DNA of 64,000 nt from Streptosporangium pseudovulgare (GCF_014648055.1 NZ_BMQJ01000011.1:252110-316109), one strand, 5' to 3'. Shown: positions 44,350 to 53,202, numbered from the stretch's first letter. Numbers and translations are program-made. Notes: generated by a model from the sequence alone, not told the origin.

Positions 44350-44378
44350 AGATTAATTTCAATCTATCGACCCGTAAA
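44350..44378 (-). promoter_or_regulatory. Promoter of the type VII-like operon
   Basis: Minus strand TTTACG (44378-44373), 17-bp spacer, TAATCT (44355-44350). The start site would be near 44343, supporting the ATG at 44299. Confidence 0.6.
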
Positions 44379-44728
44379 GATCACCGATGGATTTCGGCGG
44401 TCCCCGGAGTGGTGAAACCGTTCCAGAGGGCATTATGGTCCGGAGTTTCCTCCCTCTTCCTCCCCATGGGAGAGGTTCACTGGTTTCCGGCCTCGGCAAT
44501 ACGGATCAATTGCCACCGCGATGTTCCCCCGGGATAGGGCCGTCCTGAAAATCGGGTCGTACGGCGCCCGGCACCCTGTTCGCGCCCCTGAGGAAAAGGG
44601 CGGACGGCGATCAACCGGTCGGAGAGACGGCGGACCTCTCCCCCGGCGCGCTCGCCCGCTCACCCGTCACGCTGCCCCGCTCACTCATCACACTCGCCCG
44701 CTCCGCCGCCGCACTCCCATGACTCCCG
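44379..44728. other. Intergenic stretch, no gene seen
   Basis: 350 bp between the type VII-like promoter and the oxidoreductase stop. It has lower G+C near 44400-44560 and no credible frame. Confidence 0.4.
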
Positions 44729-45682
44729 TCAGACCCGCACGACGAGCTTGCCGTGTACGTGGCCGGACCGGCTCAGCTCGAACGCCTCGCCCAGCTCCTC
44801 CAGGGCGAACGTGCGTGCCACCGGCACGGTGAGCCTCCCCGCGTCGGCGAGCTCCCCGAGGGTGTCCAGGTCGGGGCCGCTGGGGCGCACCCACATCCAC
44901 TGCCCGCCGGCGGCGACGACGGAGTCGTCCGCGATCGAGGCGTGCCGGCCGCCCTCGGCGAGCACCGCCAGGGTGTCGTCCAGGACGCCGCCCACGAAGT
45001 CCGCGACCACGTCGACGCCCTCCGGGGCGAGGGAGCGGACCCGCTCGGCCAGGCCCTCGCCGTACGCCACCGGCTCGGCCCCCAGGACGCGCAGCCGGTC
45101 GTGGTTCGCCGGGGAGGCCGTGCCGATCACGCGGGCGCCCAGGGCGACCGCGATCTGCACGCCCAGCGAGCCGACGCCTCCCGCGGCGTTGTGGATCAGC
45201 ACGGTGTCGCCCTCGCCGGTGCCGAGCCGGGTCAGCAGCTGGTAGGCGGTGAGACCGGCGAGCGGCAGCCCGGCGGCCTCCTCCCAGGTCAGCGAGGTGG
45301 GCTTGCGGGCGAGCGCGCGCACGGGCACGGTGACCAGCTCGGCGAAGGTGCCGCCGTGGACGTAGTCCTTGCGGGCGTAGGCGAAGACCTCGTCGCCCAC
45401 CGCGAACTCGGGGGTGTCGATGCCCACCTGCTCGACGACGCCGGCGACGTCCCATCCGGGGACGACGGGAAAGACGGTGTCCATCAGGGCGTCGAGGCCG
45501 CCCGACATGAGCTTCCAGTCGACCGGGTTGACCGCGGCGCAGCGCACGCGCACCAGGACTTCGCCGGGCCCGACCTTGGGACGCGGCAGGCGCGCCGGGG
45601 CGAGGACCTCGGTGCCGCCGTAGGCGTCGTACGCCATCGCCCGCATGGTGTTCCCGGCCTCCGCGTCTCCACCGCCGGACAT
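44729..45682 (-). CDS. Zinc-independent NADPH:quinone-type oxidoreductase (MDR superfamily)
   Basis: 317 residues. N-terminal GroES-like domain (PGEVLVRVRCAAVNPVDWKL) and Rossmann domain with HNAAGGVGSLGVQIA, as in quinone reductases; no zinc-ligand Cys set. GWDVAGVVE and the closing SGHVHGKLVVRV are typical. Reduces quinones or enones with NADPH. The ATG with GGTGAG is chosen; a second ATG 12 codons on is possible. Separate transcript from the upstream alcohol dehydrogenase, 227 bp away. Confidence 0.9.
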   Translation of the reverse strand: MSGGGDAEAGNTMRAMAYDAYGGTEVLAPARLPRPKVGPGEVLVRVRCAAVNPVDWKLMSGGLDALMDTVFPVVPGWDVAGVVEQVGIDTPEFAVGDEVFAYARKDYVHGGTFAELVTVPVRALARKPTSLTWEEAAGLPLAGLTAYQLLTRLGTGEGDTVLIHNAAGGVGSLGVQIAVALGARVIGTASPANHDRLRVLGAEPVAYGEGLAERVRSLAPEGVDVVADFVGGVLDDTLAVLAEGGRHASIADDSVVAAGGQWMWVRPSGPDLDTLGELADAGRLTVPVARTFALEELGEAFELSRSGHVHGKLVVRV

Positions 45683-45909
45683 CGCTCACCTCCCATGAGG
45701 AGGCCACCGCCGACGCGGCTCGTCCCGCGGCGCCTCACCGATGAGCGCAGGATACCCAGGCTGTCGATCTCCAAATGTGAGGCTCCGCACATGGCCGCGC
45801 CGCCCCGCGCCGCCCGGCGCCGTCCGACGCCGCACGGTCCTGCCCGGCCCCGCCCGGCCTGCGGCGCGGGACCGTACGACCGGCCGCCGCGTCCTCCGGG
45901 ACGCCGCGG

Positions 45910-46974
45910 CTACGGGACGAGGATGAGGCGGATCGGGTCGCCCGTCTTGTTCTCCAGCCGGGCGACGGCGTCGGCCGCGTCGGCCAGCGGGACGTGGTCG
46001 GTGATGGAGGGGGCCAGGTCGAGGCGGCCGGTGGCGGCCAGCCGTACGAGCTGCTCGACGTGCTCGGGCGAGGAGCCGTAGTGGCCGCGGATCTGGTTCT
46101 GGCGGTAGCTGAACCGCGTGCCGTCGGTGACGGTGAGCGGCTGCGGGGTGAGCCCTGCCAGGACGAGGACCCCGCCGGGGGCCAGGACGGCGGCGGCCTG
46201 CTCGCGGACCGCCGGGACGCCGGCGAAGTCGAACGCGGCCTCCAGGCCGCGCCCTCCGGTGGCCTCCTTCACCGCGGCGGCGAAGCCGGGGTCGGCGGGG
46301 TCGAGGGCGACGTCGGCGCCGAAGGCGAGCGCTCGTTCGCGGGCGCCCGGCAGCGGGTCGACGGCGATGACGGGCGCCGCCCCGGCCATCCGGGCGATCC
46401 GGACTCCGTGCGCGCCCAGGCCGCCCGCGCCCCAGACGCCGACGGCCTGGGCCGGGCGGACCTGCCCGGTCTGCACGACGGCGGCGTAGGGGGTGGAGAC
46501 CGCGTCGGGGATGATGGCGGCCTGGTCGAACGGCAGCGTGTCGGGGATCGGGACGAGCGTGTCCTCGCGGGCGAGCGCGTACTGGGCCCAGCCCCCGTCG
46601 TAGTCCACGCCCCGGGTGAGCGGCAGGCGGCACGGGCGGCGGCGCAGGCAGTCGGCGCACCGGCCGCAGGACTGCCCGGCCTGCAGGGTGACGCGCGCAC
46701 CGGGGGCCCAGTCCCCGGCGACGTCCGGGCCGAGGCTGTGGACGATCCCGGCGACCTCGTGGCCGAGGGTGACCGCGTCGGAGAGGCGCAGGGGCCTGAG
46801 GCTGCCGTCGATCAGGTGGACGTCGGACAGGCAGACCCCCGCCGCCCTGACCTCGACCAGCACCTCCCCCGGGCCGGGGACGGGAACGGGGACCTCCTCC
46901 ACCGCGAACGTCCGGGGGTCGGTGGACAGGTGGAGCCGTCCGGCGAGCATGGTGCGCACTGTGGTGAACCTCAT
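45910..46974 (-). CDS. Zinc-dependent alcohol dehydrogenase
   Basis: 354 residues; ATG overlaps the monooxygenase stop as ATGA. Catalytic zinc ligands in GVCLSDVHL and GHEVAGIV; structural-zinc Cys cluster SCGRCADCLRRRPC. NAD-binding GVWGAGGLGAHGVRIA. The MDR-family enzyme would oxidise an alcohol, or reduce the ketone/aldehyde, linked to the Baeyer-Villiger enzyme translated just before it. Confidence 0.92.
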   Translation of the reverse strand: MRFTTVRTMLAGRLHLSTDPRTFAVEEVPVPVPGPGEVLVEVRAAGVCLSDVHLIDGSLRPLRLSDAVTLGHEVAGIVHSLGPDVAGDWAPGARVTLQAGQSCGRCADCLRRRPCRLPLTRGVDYDGGWAQYALAREDTLVPIPDTLPFDQAAIIPDAVSTPYAAVVQTGQVRPAQAVGVWGAGGLGAHGVRIARMAGAAPVIAVDPLPGARERALAFGADVALDPADPGFAAAVKEATGGRGLEAAFDFAGVPAVREQAAAVLAPGGVLVLAGLTPQPLTVTDGTRFSYRQNQIRGHYGSSPEHVEQLVRLAATGRLDLAPSITDHVPLADAADAVARLENKTGDPIRLILVP

Positions 46975-48545
46975 TTCTCGGTGGTGGGAGGACGATCGGC
47001 GGGACGGGCGGCCCCGGTGAAGCGGACGCCGTCGGTCACCGGCCCGCCCCGCATCAGGCGCACGTCGCGGAGGTAGTTCTGGTACAGCCGCCACGGCGCC
47101 GCGGGGCCCTGTCTGGGCAGCAGCCCGGCGCCTCGCAGCACGTACCCGGACTTCAGGTCGATCAGCGGTGCGAGGCCGTCCCGCTCCTTCAGGTCGGGGG
47201 CGACCGGGGTGACGGCCCGGTGCCCGTGCGCGGCCATGTGCCTGAGCAGCCGGCACACGTAGTGGGCGACCAGGTCGGCCTTGAGCGTCCAGGAGGCGTT
47301 GGTGTAGCCGACGGTGAGGGAGAAGTTCGGCACGCCCGACAGCATCATGCCCTTGTAGACGAGGGTCTCCGGCAGTTCGACGTCCCGGCCGTCGACGCTC
47401 AGGCGCATGCCTCCGATCGCCAGGAGGTTGAGCCCGGTCGCGGTCACGACGACGTCGGCGGAGAGGTGCCGGCCGGAGCGGAGCGCGACACCGTCGGCGG
47501 TGAGGCGCTCGATGTGGTCGGTGACGACGTCGGCCCGGCCCTCCCGGACGGCGCGGAACAGGTCGCCGTCGGGTACGGCGCACAGCCGCTGGTCCCACGG
47601 GTCGTAGGACGGCGCGAAGTGGGTGTCGACGTCGAAGCCGGCGGGCAGCGCGGCCACCGCGCCCCGGCGCAGGACGGCCTTCATCAGCTTGGGCCGGCGG
47701 CGGCTGAGCCGGTAGACGGCCATCGAGAACAGCACGTTCTTCCAGCGCACGATCCGGTAGGCCGTGCGGGCCGGCAGGTGGCGGCGGATCCGGTCGGCCA
47801 GCCGGTCGCGGGACGGCACGGCCGCGACGTAGGTCGGTGAGCGCTGCAGCATCGTGACGTGTGCCGCCTTCTCCGCCAGCGCGGGCACCAGGGTCACCGC
47901 GGTCGCGCCGCTGCCGATGACGACGACACGCCGGCCGGTGTGGTCGAGGTCGTCCGGCCAGTGCTGCGGGTGCACGATCGGCCCCCGGAAGTCGTCCTCG
48001 CCGGGGAGGGCGGGGCGGTGCCCCTCGTCGTAGCGGTAGTAGCCGGTGCAGGCCATCAGGAACGAGCAGGTGAACGTCACCCGCCCTCCGGAGCCCTCCC
48101 CGGGACCGTTCTCTCCGGGGCCGTTCTCTCCGGGGCCGTGCTCGCCGGGCCCGGTGCGCACCGCGGTGACCGTCCAGCGCGCCGTCTCCGACGACCAGGA
48201 GGCGTGCGTGACGCGCAGGCGGAAGCGGATGTGCCGGTCCAGGCCGTACTCGCGGGCGGTGCCGGCGACGTAGGAGCGGATCGACTCGCCGTCGGCGATG
48301 GCCCTGGCGTCGGTCCAGGGCCGGAAGGAGTACCCGAGGGTGAACATGTCGGAGTCCGAGCGGATCCCCGGGTAGCGGAACAGGTCCCACGTCCCCCCGA
48401 TGGCGCCCCTCGACTCCAGGATCGCGAAGGTTCTCCGGGGGTGCTCGCGCCGGAGGTGGGCGGCGGCGCCGATGCCGGACAGGCCCGCTCCCACGATGAG
48501 GACGTCGACGTGTTCGGGGGTCTGCTCGGGGACGGCGTTGCTCAC
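46971..48545 (-). CDS. EthA-like Baeyer-Villiger monooxygenase
   Basis: 524 residues, GTG with GGGAG upstream. FAD site GAGLSGIG (19-26), exact BVMO fingerprint FRGPIVHPQHW (186-196, FxGxxxHxxxW), and NADPH site GSGATAV (211-217). The FRYPGIRSDSDMFTLGYSF stretch matches the EthA/AlmA group, which makes esters from ketones and activates thioamide prodrugs in mycobacteria. A (GPGEN)n-like repeat at about 132-151 is inserted just before the fingerprint. It is coupled to an alcohol dehydrogenase (ATGA), suggesting sequential ketone/alcohol metabolism. Confidence 0.92.
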   Translation of the reverse strand: MSNAVPEQTPEHVDVLIVGAGLSGIGAAAHLRREHPRRTFAILESRGAIGGTWDLFRYPGIRSDSDMFTLGYSFRPWTDARAIADGESIRSYVAGTAREYGLDRHIRFRLRVTHASWSSETARWTVTAVRTGPGEHGPGENGPGENGPGEGSGGRVTFTCSFLMACTGYYRYDEGHRPALPGEDDFRGPIVHPQHWPDDLDHTGRRVVVIGSGATAVTLVPALAEKAAHVTMLQRSPTYVAAVPSRDRLADRIRRHLPARTAYRIVRWKNVLFSMAVYRLSRRRPKLMKAVLRRGAVAALPAGFDVDTHFAPSYDPWDQRLCAVPDGDLFRAVREGRADVVTDHIERLTADGVALRSGRHLSADVVVTATGLNLLAIGGMRLSVDGRDVELPETLVYKGMMLSGVPNFSLTVGYTNASWTLKADLVAHYVCRLLRHMAAHGHRAVTPVAPDLKERDGLAPLIDLKSGYVLRGAGLLPRQGPAAPWRLYQNYLRDVRLMRGGPVTDGVRFTGAARPADRPPTTEK

Positions 48546-48646
48546 CGGTGCGCTCCCAGGAGACGGTCACAACGGATTTACCCCTTCAGCCTTACCTGAA
48601 CCCCCAGATAGGCCACCCGACGGACACCCCCGGGCGAGCCGCGGGA

Positions 48647-48675
48647 TTGACGTTTTAAGACGACCGGTCATATTG
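48647..48675 (+). promoter_or_regulatory. Promoter/operator of the TDT transporter gene
   Basis: TTGACG and CATATT (16-bp spacing) enclose a 22-bp block starting TTTAAGACGA at 48654, matched at 21 of 22 positions before the tetR gene. The transporter start is about 75 nt further on. It also sits upstream of the divergent monooxygenase operon. Confidence 0.7.
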
Positions 48676-48753
48676 TTCTCGCGTCGCCTCCCGAGGGACG
48701 AGACACCCCCGGGAAGCGCCCCCAGGCAGCAATGAGCAGAAAGAAGGCCGATC

Positions 48754-49728
48754 ATGGCCAGCACGACGCCGGCCCCCACCCGGCTCCCCCTCAACACGCT
48801 CGGCATCGGCTTCGGGCTCTCCGGGCTCGCGGGCACCTGGACGGCGGCCGGCGCCGCCCTCGGCGCCCCGGCGGCCGCCGGTGAGACGCTGTGGGTGGCG
48901 GCGGCGGCCCTGTGGGCCGGCACGCTCGTCCGGTACGGCGCGGGGGTCTCGCGTCTCCGCGACGTGGCCGAGGACCTGCGGCACCCGGTCCTCGGGCCGT
49001 TCGCCGCCCTCGCCCCCGCCACCGGCTCGCTGCTGGCCGCCCACCTCTCGGCGTTCCTCCCGGCCCTCGGCGCGGCGCTGGTCTGGACGATGCTGGCGGC
49101 CACCACGGCGTTCGGCGCGTGGTTCCTCGCCTCGATGCTCACCGTGCCCCGCGAGTCCGCGACGCTGCACGGCGGCCACCTCCTGCCGACGGTCGCGGCC
49201 TCCCTCATCTCGGCGCAGTCCCTCGCGATCATCGGCCACCGGGAGGCGGCCACCGCCCTGTTCGCTGCGGGGATCCTCTTCTGGCTGCTGGTCGGGGCCG
49301 TCCTCCTCGCCCGGTTCACCACCGGCCCCGCGCTCCCCGGACCGCTCATGCCCACGCTGGCGATCTTCTCGGCGCCGCCGGCCGTCGCCGGCAACGCCTG
49401 GTGGGCGATCGCCGGCCCGCAGCACGGCACCGTGCACGATGTCCTGCTCGGCACCCTCGCCGCGCTGCTGCTGCCCCACCTCTTCCTGGTCCGCCGCTAC
49501 GCGCACCTCCCCTTCGTGCCGGGCTTCTGGGCCTTCACGTTCACCACGGCGGCGAGCGCGACCTACGGCGTGCGGCTGCTGACGCTCACGCCCTCGCCGC
49601 TGCGCACCGCGATCGCCTGGCTCGTGGTGGCGCTCGCCACCGGCGTCATCGGGGGCATCGCCGTCCGCTCGCTCGCCCTGGTCCGCCTGCCGCGACGCCA
49701 CGGCGTGAAGCGCCTCCGGCACGCCTGA
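48754..49728 (+). CDS. TDT-family (TehA/SLAC1-like) membrane transporter
   Basis: 324 residues with about ten transmembrane helices; ATG after AGAAGG. Features such as GIGFGLSGLAGTW at the start, GLxW-like FWLLVGAVLLARF and PGFWAFTFTTAASATY match the tellurite-resistance/dicarboxylate (TDT) family, whose helices form an anion-conducting pore. Substrate is unknown. Shares a regulatory block with the downstream tetR gene. Confidence 0.88.
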   Translation: MASTTPAPTRLPLNTLGIGFGLSGLAGTWTAAGAALGAPAAAGETLWVAAAALWAGTLVRYGAGVSRLRDVAEDLRHPVLGPFAALAPATGSLLAAHLSAFLPALGAALVWTMLAATTAFGAWFLASMLTVPRESATLHGGHLLPTVAASLISAQSLAIIGHREAATALFAAGILFWLLVGAVLLARFTTGPALPGPLMPTLAIFSAPPAVAGNAWWAIAGPQHGTVHDVLLGTLAALLLPHLFLVRRYAHLPFVPGFWAFTFTTAASATYGVRLLTLTPSPLRTAIAWLVVALATGVIGGIAVRSLALVRLPRRHGVKRLRHA

Positions 49729-49837
49729 CCTCCGCCCTTTTCGAGATGGCCGGTCACATCCGAAAGGAACACCGCGCCCACCTCGCCACCGGCGGCGCCG
49801 GATCCCCGCCCCACGGGGATCCGGCGCCGCCGAACGC

Positions 49838-49866
49838 TTGACACCTTTAAGACGAACGGTCATATT
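49838..49866 (+). promoter_or_regulatory. Promoter/operator of the TetR gene (autoregulation)
   Basis: TTGACA (49838-49843), 17 bp, CATATT (49861-49866), then 6 nt to the ATG: a leaderless message. The spacer is the second copy of the 22-bp block, starting TTTAAGACGA at 49846. Confidence 0.7.
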
Positions 49867-49872
49867 GAAGCC

Positions 49873-50442
49873 ATGCCGCGACCAAGCGTGAAGAACAAGC
49901 TGATCGAGAGCGCCGAGGACGTGTTCCGCCGCCAGGGATTCAACGGCGCGAGCGTGCAGGACATCACCGGCGCCGCGGGCGTCCCCAAGGGGTCGTTCTA
50001 CAACCACTTCGAGAGCAAGCAGGCACTCGCCGCGGAGATCGTGCGGCGCTACGCCCGCGGCACCGACCACTCCATGCTCCAGGGTGACGCGTCCCCCCTG
50101 GAGCGGCTGCGCGAGCACTTCCTCACCCAGGCCGGGCGGACCCGCGCCACCGGGGTGGAGTTCGGCTGCCTCCTCGGCACCTTCGCCGGCGAGTGCGCCA
50201 GCGCGGGAGACCAGGTCCACGTGGCCGTCCGCGAGGTCCTCGACGCCTGGACCGACGCCGTGGCCGACGTGATCGAGGCGGGCCAGGCGGCCGGCGAGAT
50301 CACCACGGCCCGCCCGGCCAGGACGCTCGCGGCCTTCCTTATCGACTCCTTCGAGGGCGCCGCACTGCGCGCCAAGACGTACGGCGACCAGTCGAACCTG
50401 ATCGAGCAGCTCGACATCGCCCTCGCCGCGCTACGCGCCTGA
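49873..50442 (+). CDS. TetR/AcrR-family transcriptional regulator
   Basis: 189 residues. HTH: IESAEDVFRRQGFNGASVQDITGAAGVPKGSFYNHFESKQALA, the strong TetR signature with the YNHF box, and an AcrR-like helical ligand domain. The same 22-bp element lies before this gene and before the transporter gene, so it very likely represses both. Possible control of the monooxygenase operon, whose start is about 100 bp from the first box on the other strand, is untested. Confidence 0.92.
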   Translation: MPRPSVKNKLIESAEDVFRRQGFNGASVQDITGAAGVPKGSFYNHFESKQALAAEIVRRYARGTDHSMLQGDASPLERLREHFLTQAGRTRATGVEFGCLLGTFAGECASAGDQVHVAVREVLDAWTDAVADVIEAGQAAGEITTARPARTLAAFLIDSFEGAALRAKTYGDQSNLIEQLDIALAALRA

Positions 50443-50484
50443 ACCCCGCGCCTCCCCCGGCCGGTCGCGCGGGTCGGGGCGGGC

Positions 50485-51714
50485 TCAACCGGCGGGGCGC
50501 CGGACCGCTCGCGCGCCGACCAGCGCCAGCGCGCCGACGGCGGCCAGCGTCCCGGCGGCGATGACCGGCACGAGGGACGGGAAGCCGAACCCGCCGGCCA
50601 CCAGGCCGAACAGCGGGGGACCGAGCAGCGAGCCGAGGCTGCCCGCCTGGGCGACCACGCCGTTGCCGACATCGGCGTGGTCGAGGCGCTCCAGCACGAG
50701 CGGCAGGGCCGCGAAGACGAGCGCCCCGAGGAGCCCGTTCTCCAGCGCGATGACCCCCGCGCCGGTCGCCGCGGCGGCCATGGGCGTGCCGGTGGAATAG
50801 AGCAGCCAGGCGGCCGGCACGACCAGCAGCCCGGACGCCGCCAGCGCCCCGAGCGGCGCGCCCCGCCGGAGCAGGATCCCCGCGGCCAGCCCGCCGGGCA
50901 CGCCGAGAAGTGAGATCGCCGAAGTGAGGGCGCCCGCGGCGGCGGCCGAACGTCCGTACTGCTCGACGAGGAGCGTAGGCAGGAGCACGACCACCGGAAC
51001 GGTCACCAGCGCGGTCAGGCAGAAGGACCCGGCGAGCACCGCCGGCCACGTCAGCGCCCTCGCCCGGGGGAGGGCCCCGGCCACCGCCCGCCCCCCGGAC
51101 CCGTGTGGCAGCCACGCCCAGGCGGCCGGCGCCATCACGAACGTCAGGCCGGCGATCAGCCCGGTCCAGCCGCGCCAGCCCAGGGCGGAGCCGGCCGCGC
51201 CACCGGCCAGCGTGCTCAGCCCGAGGCCCACCGGGACGAACGTGGCCCAGATCGACAGGGCCGTGCCGCGGTCCCGTTCGCGGGCGAGGCGGAGGATCAG
51301 CGCCGGGCAGGCGATGGTGACCAGGAGGTACCCGACGCCTTCGGCGCCCCGGAGGGCCAGCAGCCAGGCGAACCCGCCCGCCGCCACGCTCGCCGCACCC
51401 GCCGCCGCGATCAGGACCAGGCCCCCGACCAGTGACCGCTCCGCGCCGAAGCGGCGGACCAGGTACCCGGCGGGCAGGCCGGCCACGGCTCCCACTCCGA
51501 CGACGGCCGAGATCACCCAGCCCAGCTCCGGCAGCGACAACCCGAGCCCGGCCGCCACCATCGGCCCGACCGAGGCGAACTTGCCGAAGCCCATCGCCGC
51601 GACGACCCCGCAGAGGTAGACGACGGCGATCGCCGCCCACCGCGTGCGCGGCCGCAGCTCCTCGTCCAGCTCCGATGCGCCTGACGTCGGCGGAGGGTTC
51701 AGCGGGGGGTTCAT
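50485..51714 (-). CDS. MFS transporter
   Basis: 409 residues; ATG with GGAG 6 nt upstream. Twelve transmembrane segments; the cytoplasmic loop GYLVRRFGAERSLVGGLVL is the motif-A equivalent, and GFGKFASVGPMVAAGLGLSLPELGWVISAVVGVGAVAGLPAGYL is a typical first repeat. The long N-terminal frame upstream is non-coding. Substrate unknown; no regulator is adjacent except the TetR 43 bp downstream in the other orientation. Confidence 0.88.
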   Translation of the reverse strand: MNPPLNPPPTSGASELDEELRPRTRWAAIAVVYLCGVVAAMGFGKFASVGPMVAAGLGLSLPELGWVISAVVGVGAVAGLPAGYLVRRFGAERSLVGGLVLIAAAGAASVAAGGFAWLLALRGAEGVGYLLVTIACPALILRLARERDRGTALSIWATFVPVGLGLSTLAGGAAGSALGWRGWTGLIAGLTFVMAPAAWAWLPHGSGGRAVAGALPRARALTWPAVLAGSFCLTALVTVPVVVLLPTLLVEQYGRSAAAAGALTSAISLLGVPGGLAAGILLRRGAPLGALAASGLLVVPAAWLLYSTGTPMAAAATGAGVIALENGLLGALVFAALPLVLERLDHADVGNGVVAQAGSLGSLLGPPLFGLVAGGFGFPSLVPVIAAGTLAAVGALALVGARAVRRPAG

Positions 51715-52003
51715 GGGGCTCTCCTTCGCGCGGGATCGCGGCGGCGGGGTCCGGGCACGGGCACGGGCCGCGGGGGCCGCCGCCCGGCGCCGGACGTCCG
51801 CGCGCCGCCCCGGCCGGGCGCCGCCCGCCCTCTCCGGCGCCGTCCCGGATTCGATCATCGCCGTACGGCCGACGCCGTTCAACCTTCCTGCGGCGCCGGG
51901 AGACGTTCCTGGGATCATCCGGCGGGAGACCGGCAGGCCCCGCCGCCTGAGCACCGGCGGGCGCGAGGCCCGGCCGCGTGTGGTGCCACGTCGGAGAACG
52001 TTC

Positions 52004-52035
52004 GCCCCACGGGCGCCGATCGGCGCCCGTGGGGC
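52004..52035. promoter_or_regulatory. Perfect 32-bp palindrome
   Basis: Every base pairs symmetrically: GCCCCACGGGCGCCG, AT centre, then its exact complement. It lies 60-90 bp upstream of the methyltransferase start and 290 bp upstream of the MFS gene. It could be an operator for a homodimeric regulator or a DNA/RNA hairpin; no convergent gene ends here, so an ordinary terminator is unlikely. Confidence 0.75.
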
Positions 52036-52051
52036 ACAGGAAGATCGCGAA

Positions 52052-52078
52052 ACGCCCGGCGCCGGACAGGCCGGGCGT
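52052..52078 (+). promoter_or_regulatory. Leader stem-loop before the methyltransferase
   Basis: ACGCCCGGC and GCCGGGCGT form a perfect 9-bp stem around a 9-nt loop, ending 15 nt before the ATG and next to the AGGA ribosome-binding site. Position suits control of translation or a terminator-like attenuator. Confidence 0.5.
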
Positions 52079-52093
52079 GTCAGGATCACCCGC

Positions 52094-52906
52094 ATGACCT
52101 CCACGCCCAAGAGTTCCGCCGGGCAGACGGACACCCCGCCCTCCAACACGCCGTCGTGGATCCGTCCTGTCGCCGAGGATTCCATCGGACCCGCGGAGCG
52201 GGCCGCGCTCAACGACTACGACGGCATCGCCGAGGGGTACTCGGCCGAGAACGAGACCAGCCTCCTCAACGCCTACTACGAGCGGCCCGCGATGCTGGAC
52301 CTGGCCGGCGACGTGGCCGGCCGGCGGATCCTCGACGCCGGCTGCGGTTCCGGCCCCCTGTCGGCGGCGCTGCGCGACCGGGGCGCCGTCGTGACCGGCT
52401 TCGACTCCAGCGCCAAGATGCTGGAGCTGGCCCGGCGGCGGCTCGGCGACGACGCGGACCTGCGGGTCGCCGATCTGCGCGACCCGCTGCCGTTCCCCGA
52501 CGCCGTGTTCGACGACGTCGTGGCGTCCCTGGTCCTGCACTACCTGGAGGACTGGACGGCGCCGCTGGCCGAGCTGCGGCGCGTGCTGACGCCCGGCGGC
52601 CGGCTGATCGTGTCGGTCAACCACCCCTTCGCCGACTACCTGTCGGGCGGTCCCGGCACCAACTACTTCGCGACCCGCCAGACCTTCGACGAATGGACCC
52701 TCGGCGGGAACACCGCCCTGCTGGGCTTCTGGAGCCGGCCGCTGCACGCGATGGCCGACGCCTTCACCGCGGCCGGCTTCCGGATCGTCACCATCAGCGA
52801 GCCGCCTCCCGCGCCGGCCGCCCGCGAACTGTTCCCCGACGTCTTCGCGGACAGGCCCTCCGGGGCCTTCCTGTGCTTCCTGTTCTTCGTGCTTCAGGCC
52901 GACTGA
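52094..52906 (+). CDS. Class I SAM-dependent methyltransferase
   Basis: 270 residues; ATG with AGGA upstream. SAM motif ILDAGCGSGPL, acidic VTGFDSSAKML, DLRDPLPFPD with LRRVLTPGGRLIVSVNHPF after it (UbiE/COQ5-like order). A 45-residue Ser/Pro/Thr-rich N-terminus precedes the fold. Substrate unknown. It sits behind the two stem-loops and is the only downstream gene, so those structures probably govern it. Confidence 0.87.
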   Translation: MTSTPKSSAGQTDTPPSNTPSWIRPVAEDSIGPAERAALNDYDGIAEGYSAENETSLLNAYYERPAMLDLAGDVAGRRILDAGCGSGPLSAALRDRGAVVTGFDSSAKMLELARRRLGDDADLRVADLRDPLPFPDAVFDDVVASLVLHYLEDWTAPLAELRRVLTPGGRLIVSVNHPFADYLSGGPGTNYFATRQTFDEWTLGGNTALLGFWSRPLHAMADAFTAAGFRIVTISEPPPAPAARELFPDVFADRPSGAFLCFLFFVLQAD

Positions 52907-52992
52907 CGCCGTAGCAGACCACGTTCGTCCCGCCGGCGGCGACGGCCGCCGGCGGGTGCTCCCGCCTCACTCCGACACGATGCTCCCATCGC

Positions 52993-53006
52993 TGTTAACG
53001 CTAACA
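52993..53006. promoter_or_regulatory. LacI-like box A, first copy
   Basis: TGTTAACGCTAACA; one mismatch from perfect symmetry and with the central CG typical of LacI-family operators. A 15-bp identical copy (including the following A) lies at 60211. Confidence 0.65.
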
Positions 53007-53189
53007 ACTCACCCGCGAGACCGGTCCTCCTTCGTTCGGAGCGTGTGGTGGTGATGCCGCGGAGCAAACACGACGCGGGACGGTCCCGTCAAGGGCCGCC
53101 ACCCCTCTCCCCCATCGGCCTCCCGGCCCGCCGGGCGGGTCCCGCCCACTCCCACCAGGCGGAACCCGATCACACGCGAGGCGCGACAG

Positions 53190-53202
53190 ATGAAACTTTC
53201 AC
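53190..53202. promoter_or_regulatory. Box B, first copy
   Basis: ATGAAACTTTCAC; one base from the palindrome GTGAAACTTTCAC found (as its complement) at 60025. Confidence 0.55.

Larger units (their letters stand above)
51715..52093. other. Divergent intergenic region with two hairpins
   Basis: 379 bp between the MFS start and the methyltransferase start. It contains a 32-bp perfect palindrome and a second stem-loop close to the start codon (listed separately). No gene. Confidence 0.55.

Noticed and set aside
44300..44362. TTG start for the large type VII-like protein
   Set aside because: It lies at or before the predicted promoter and start site, so it would not be in the message.
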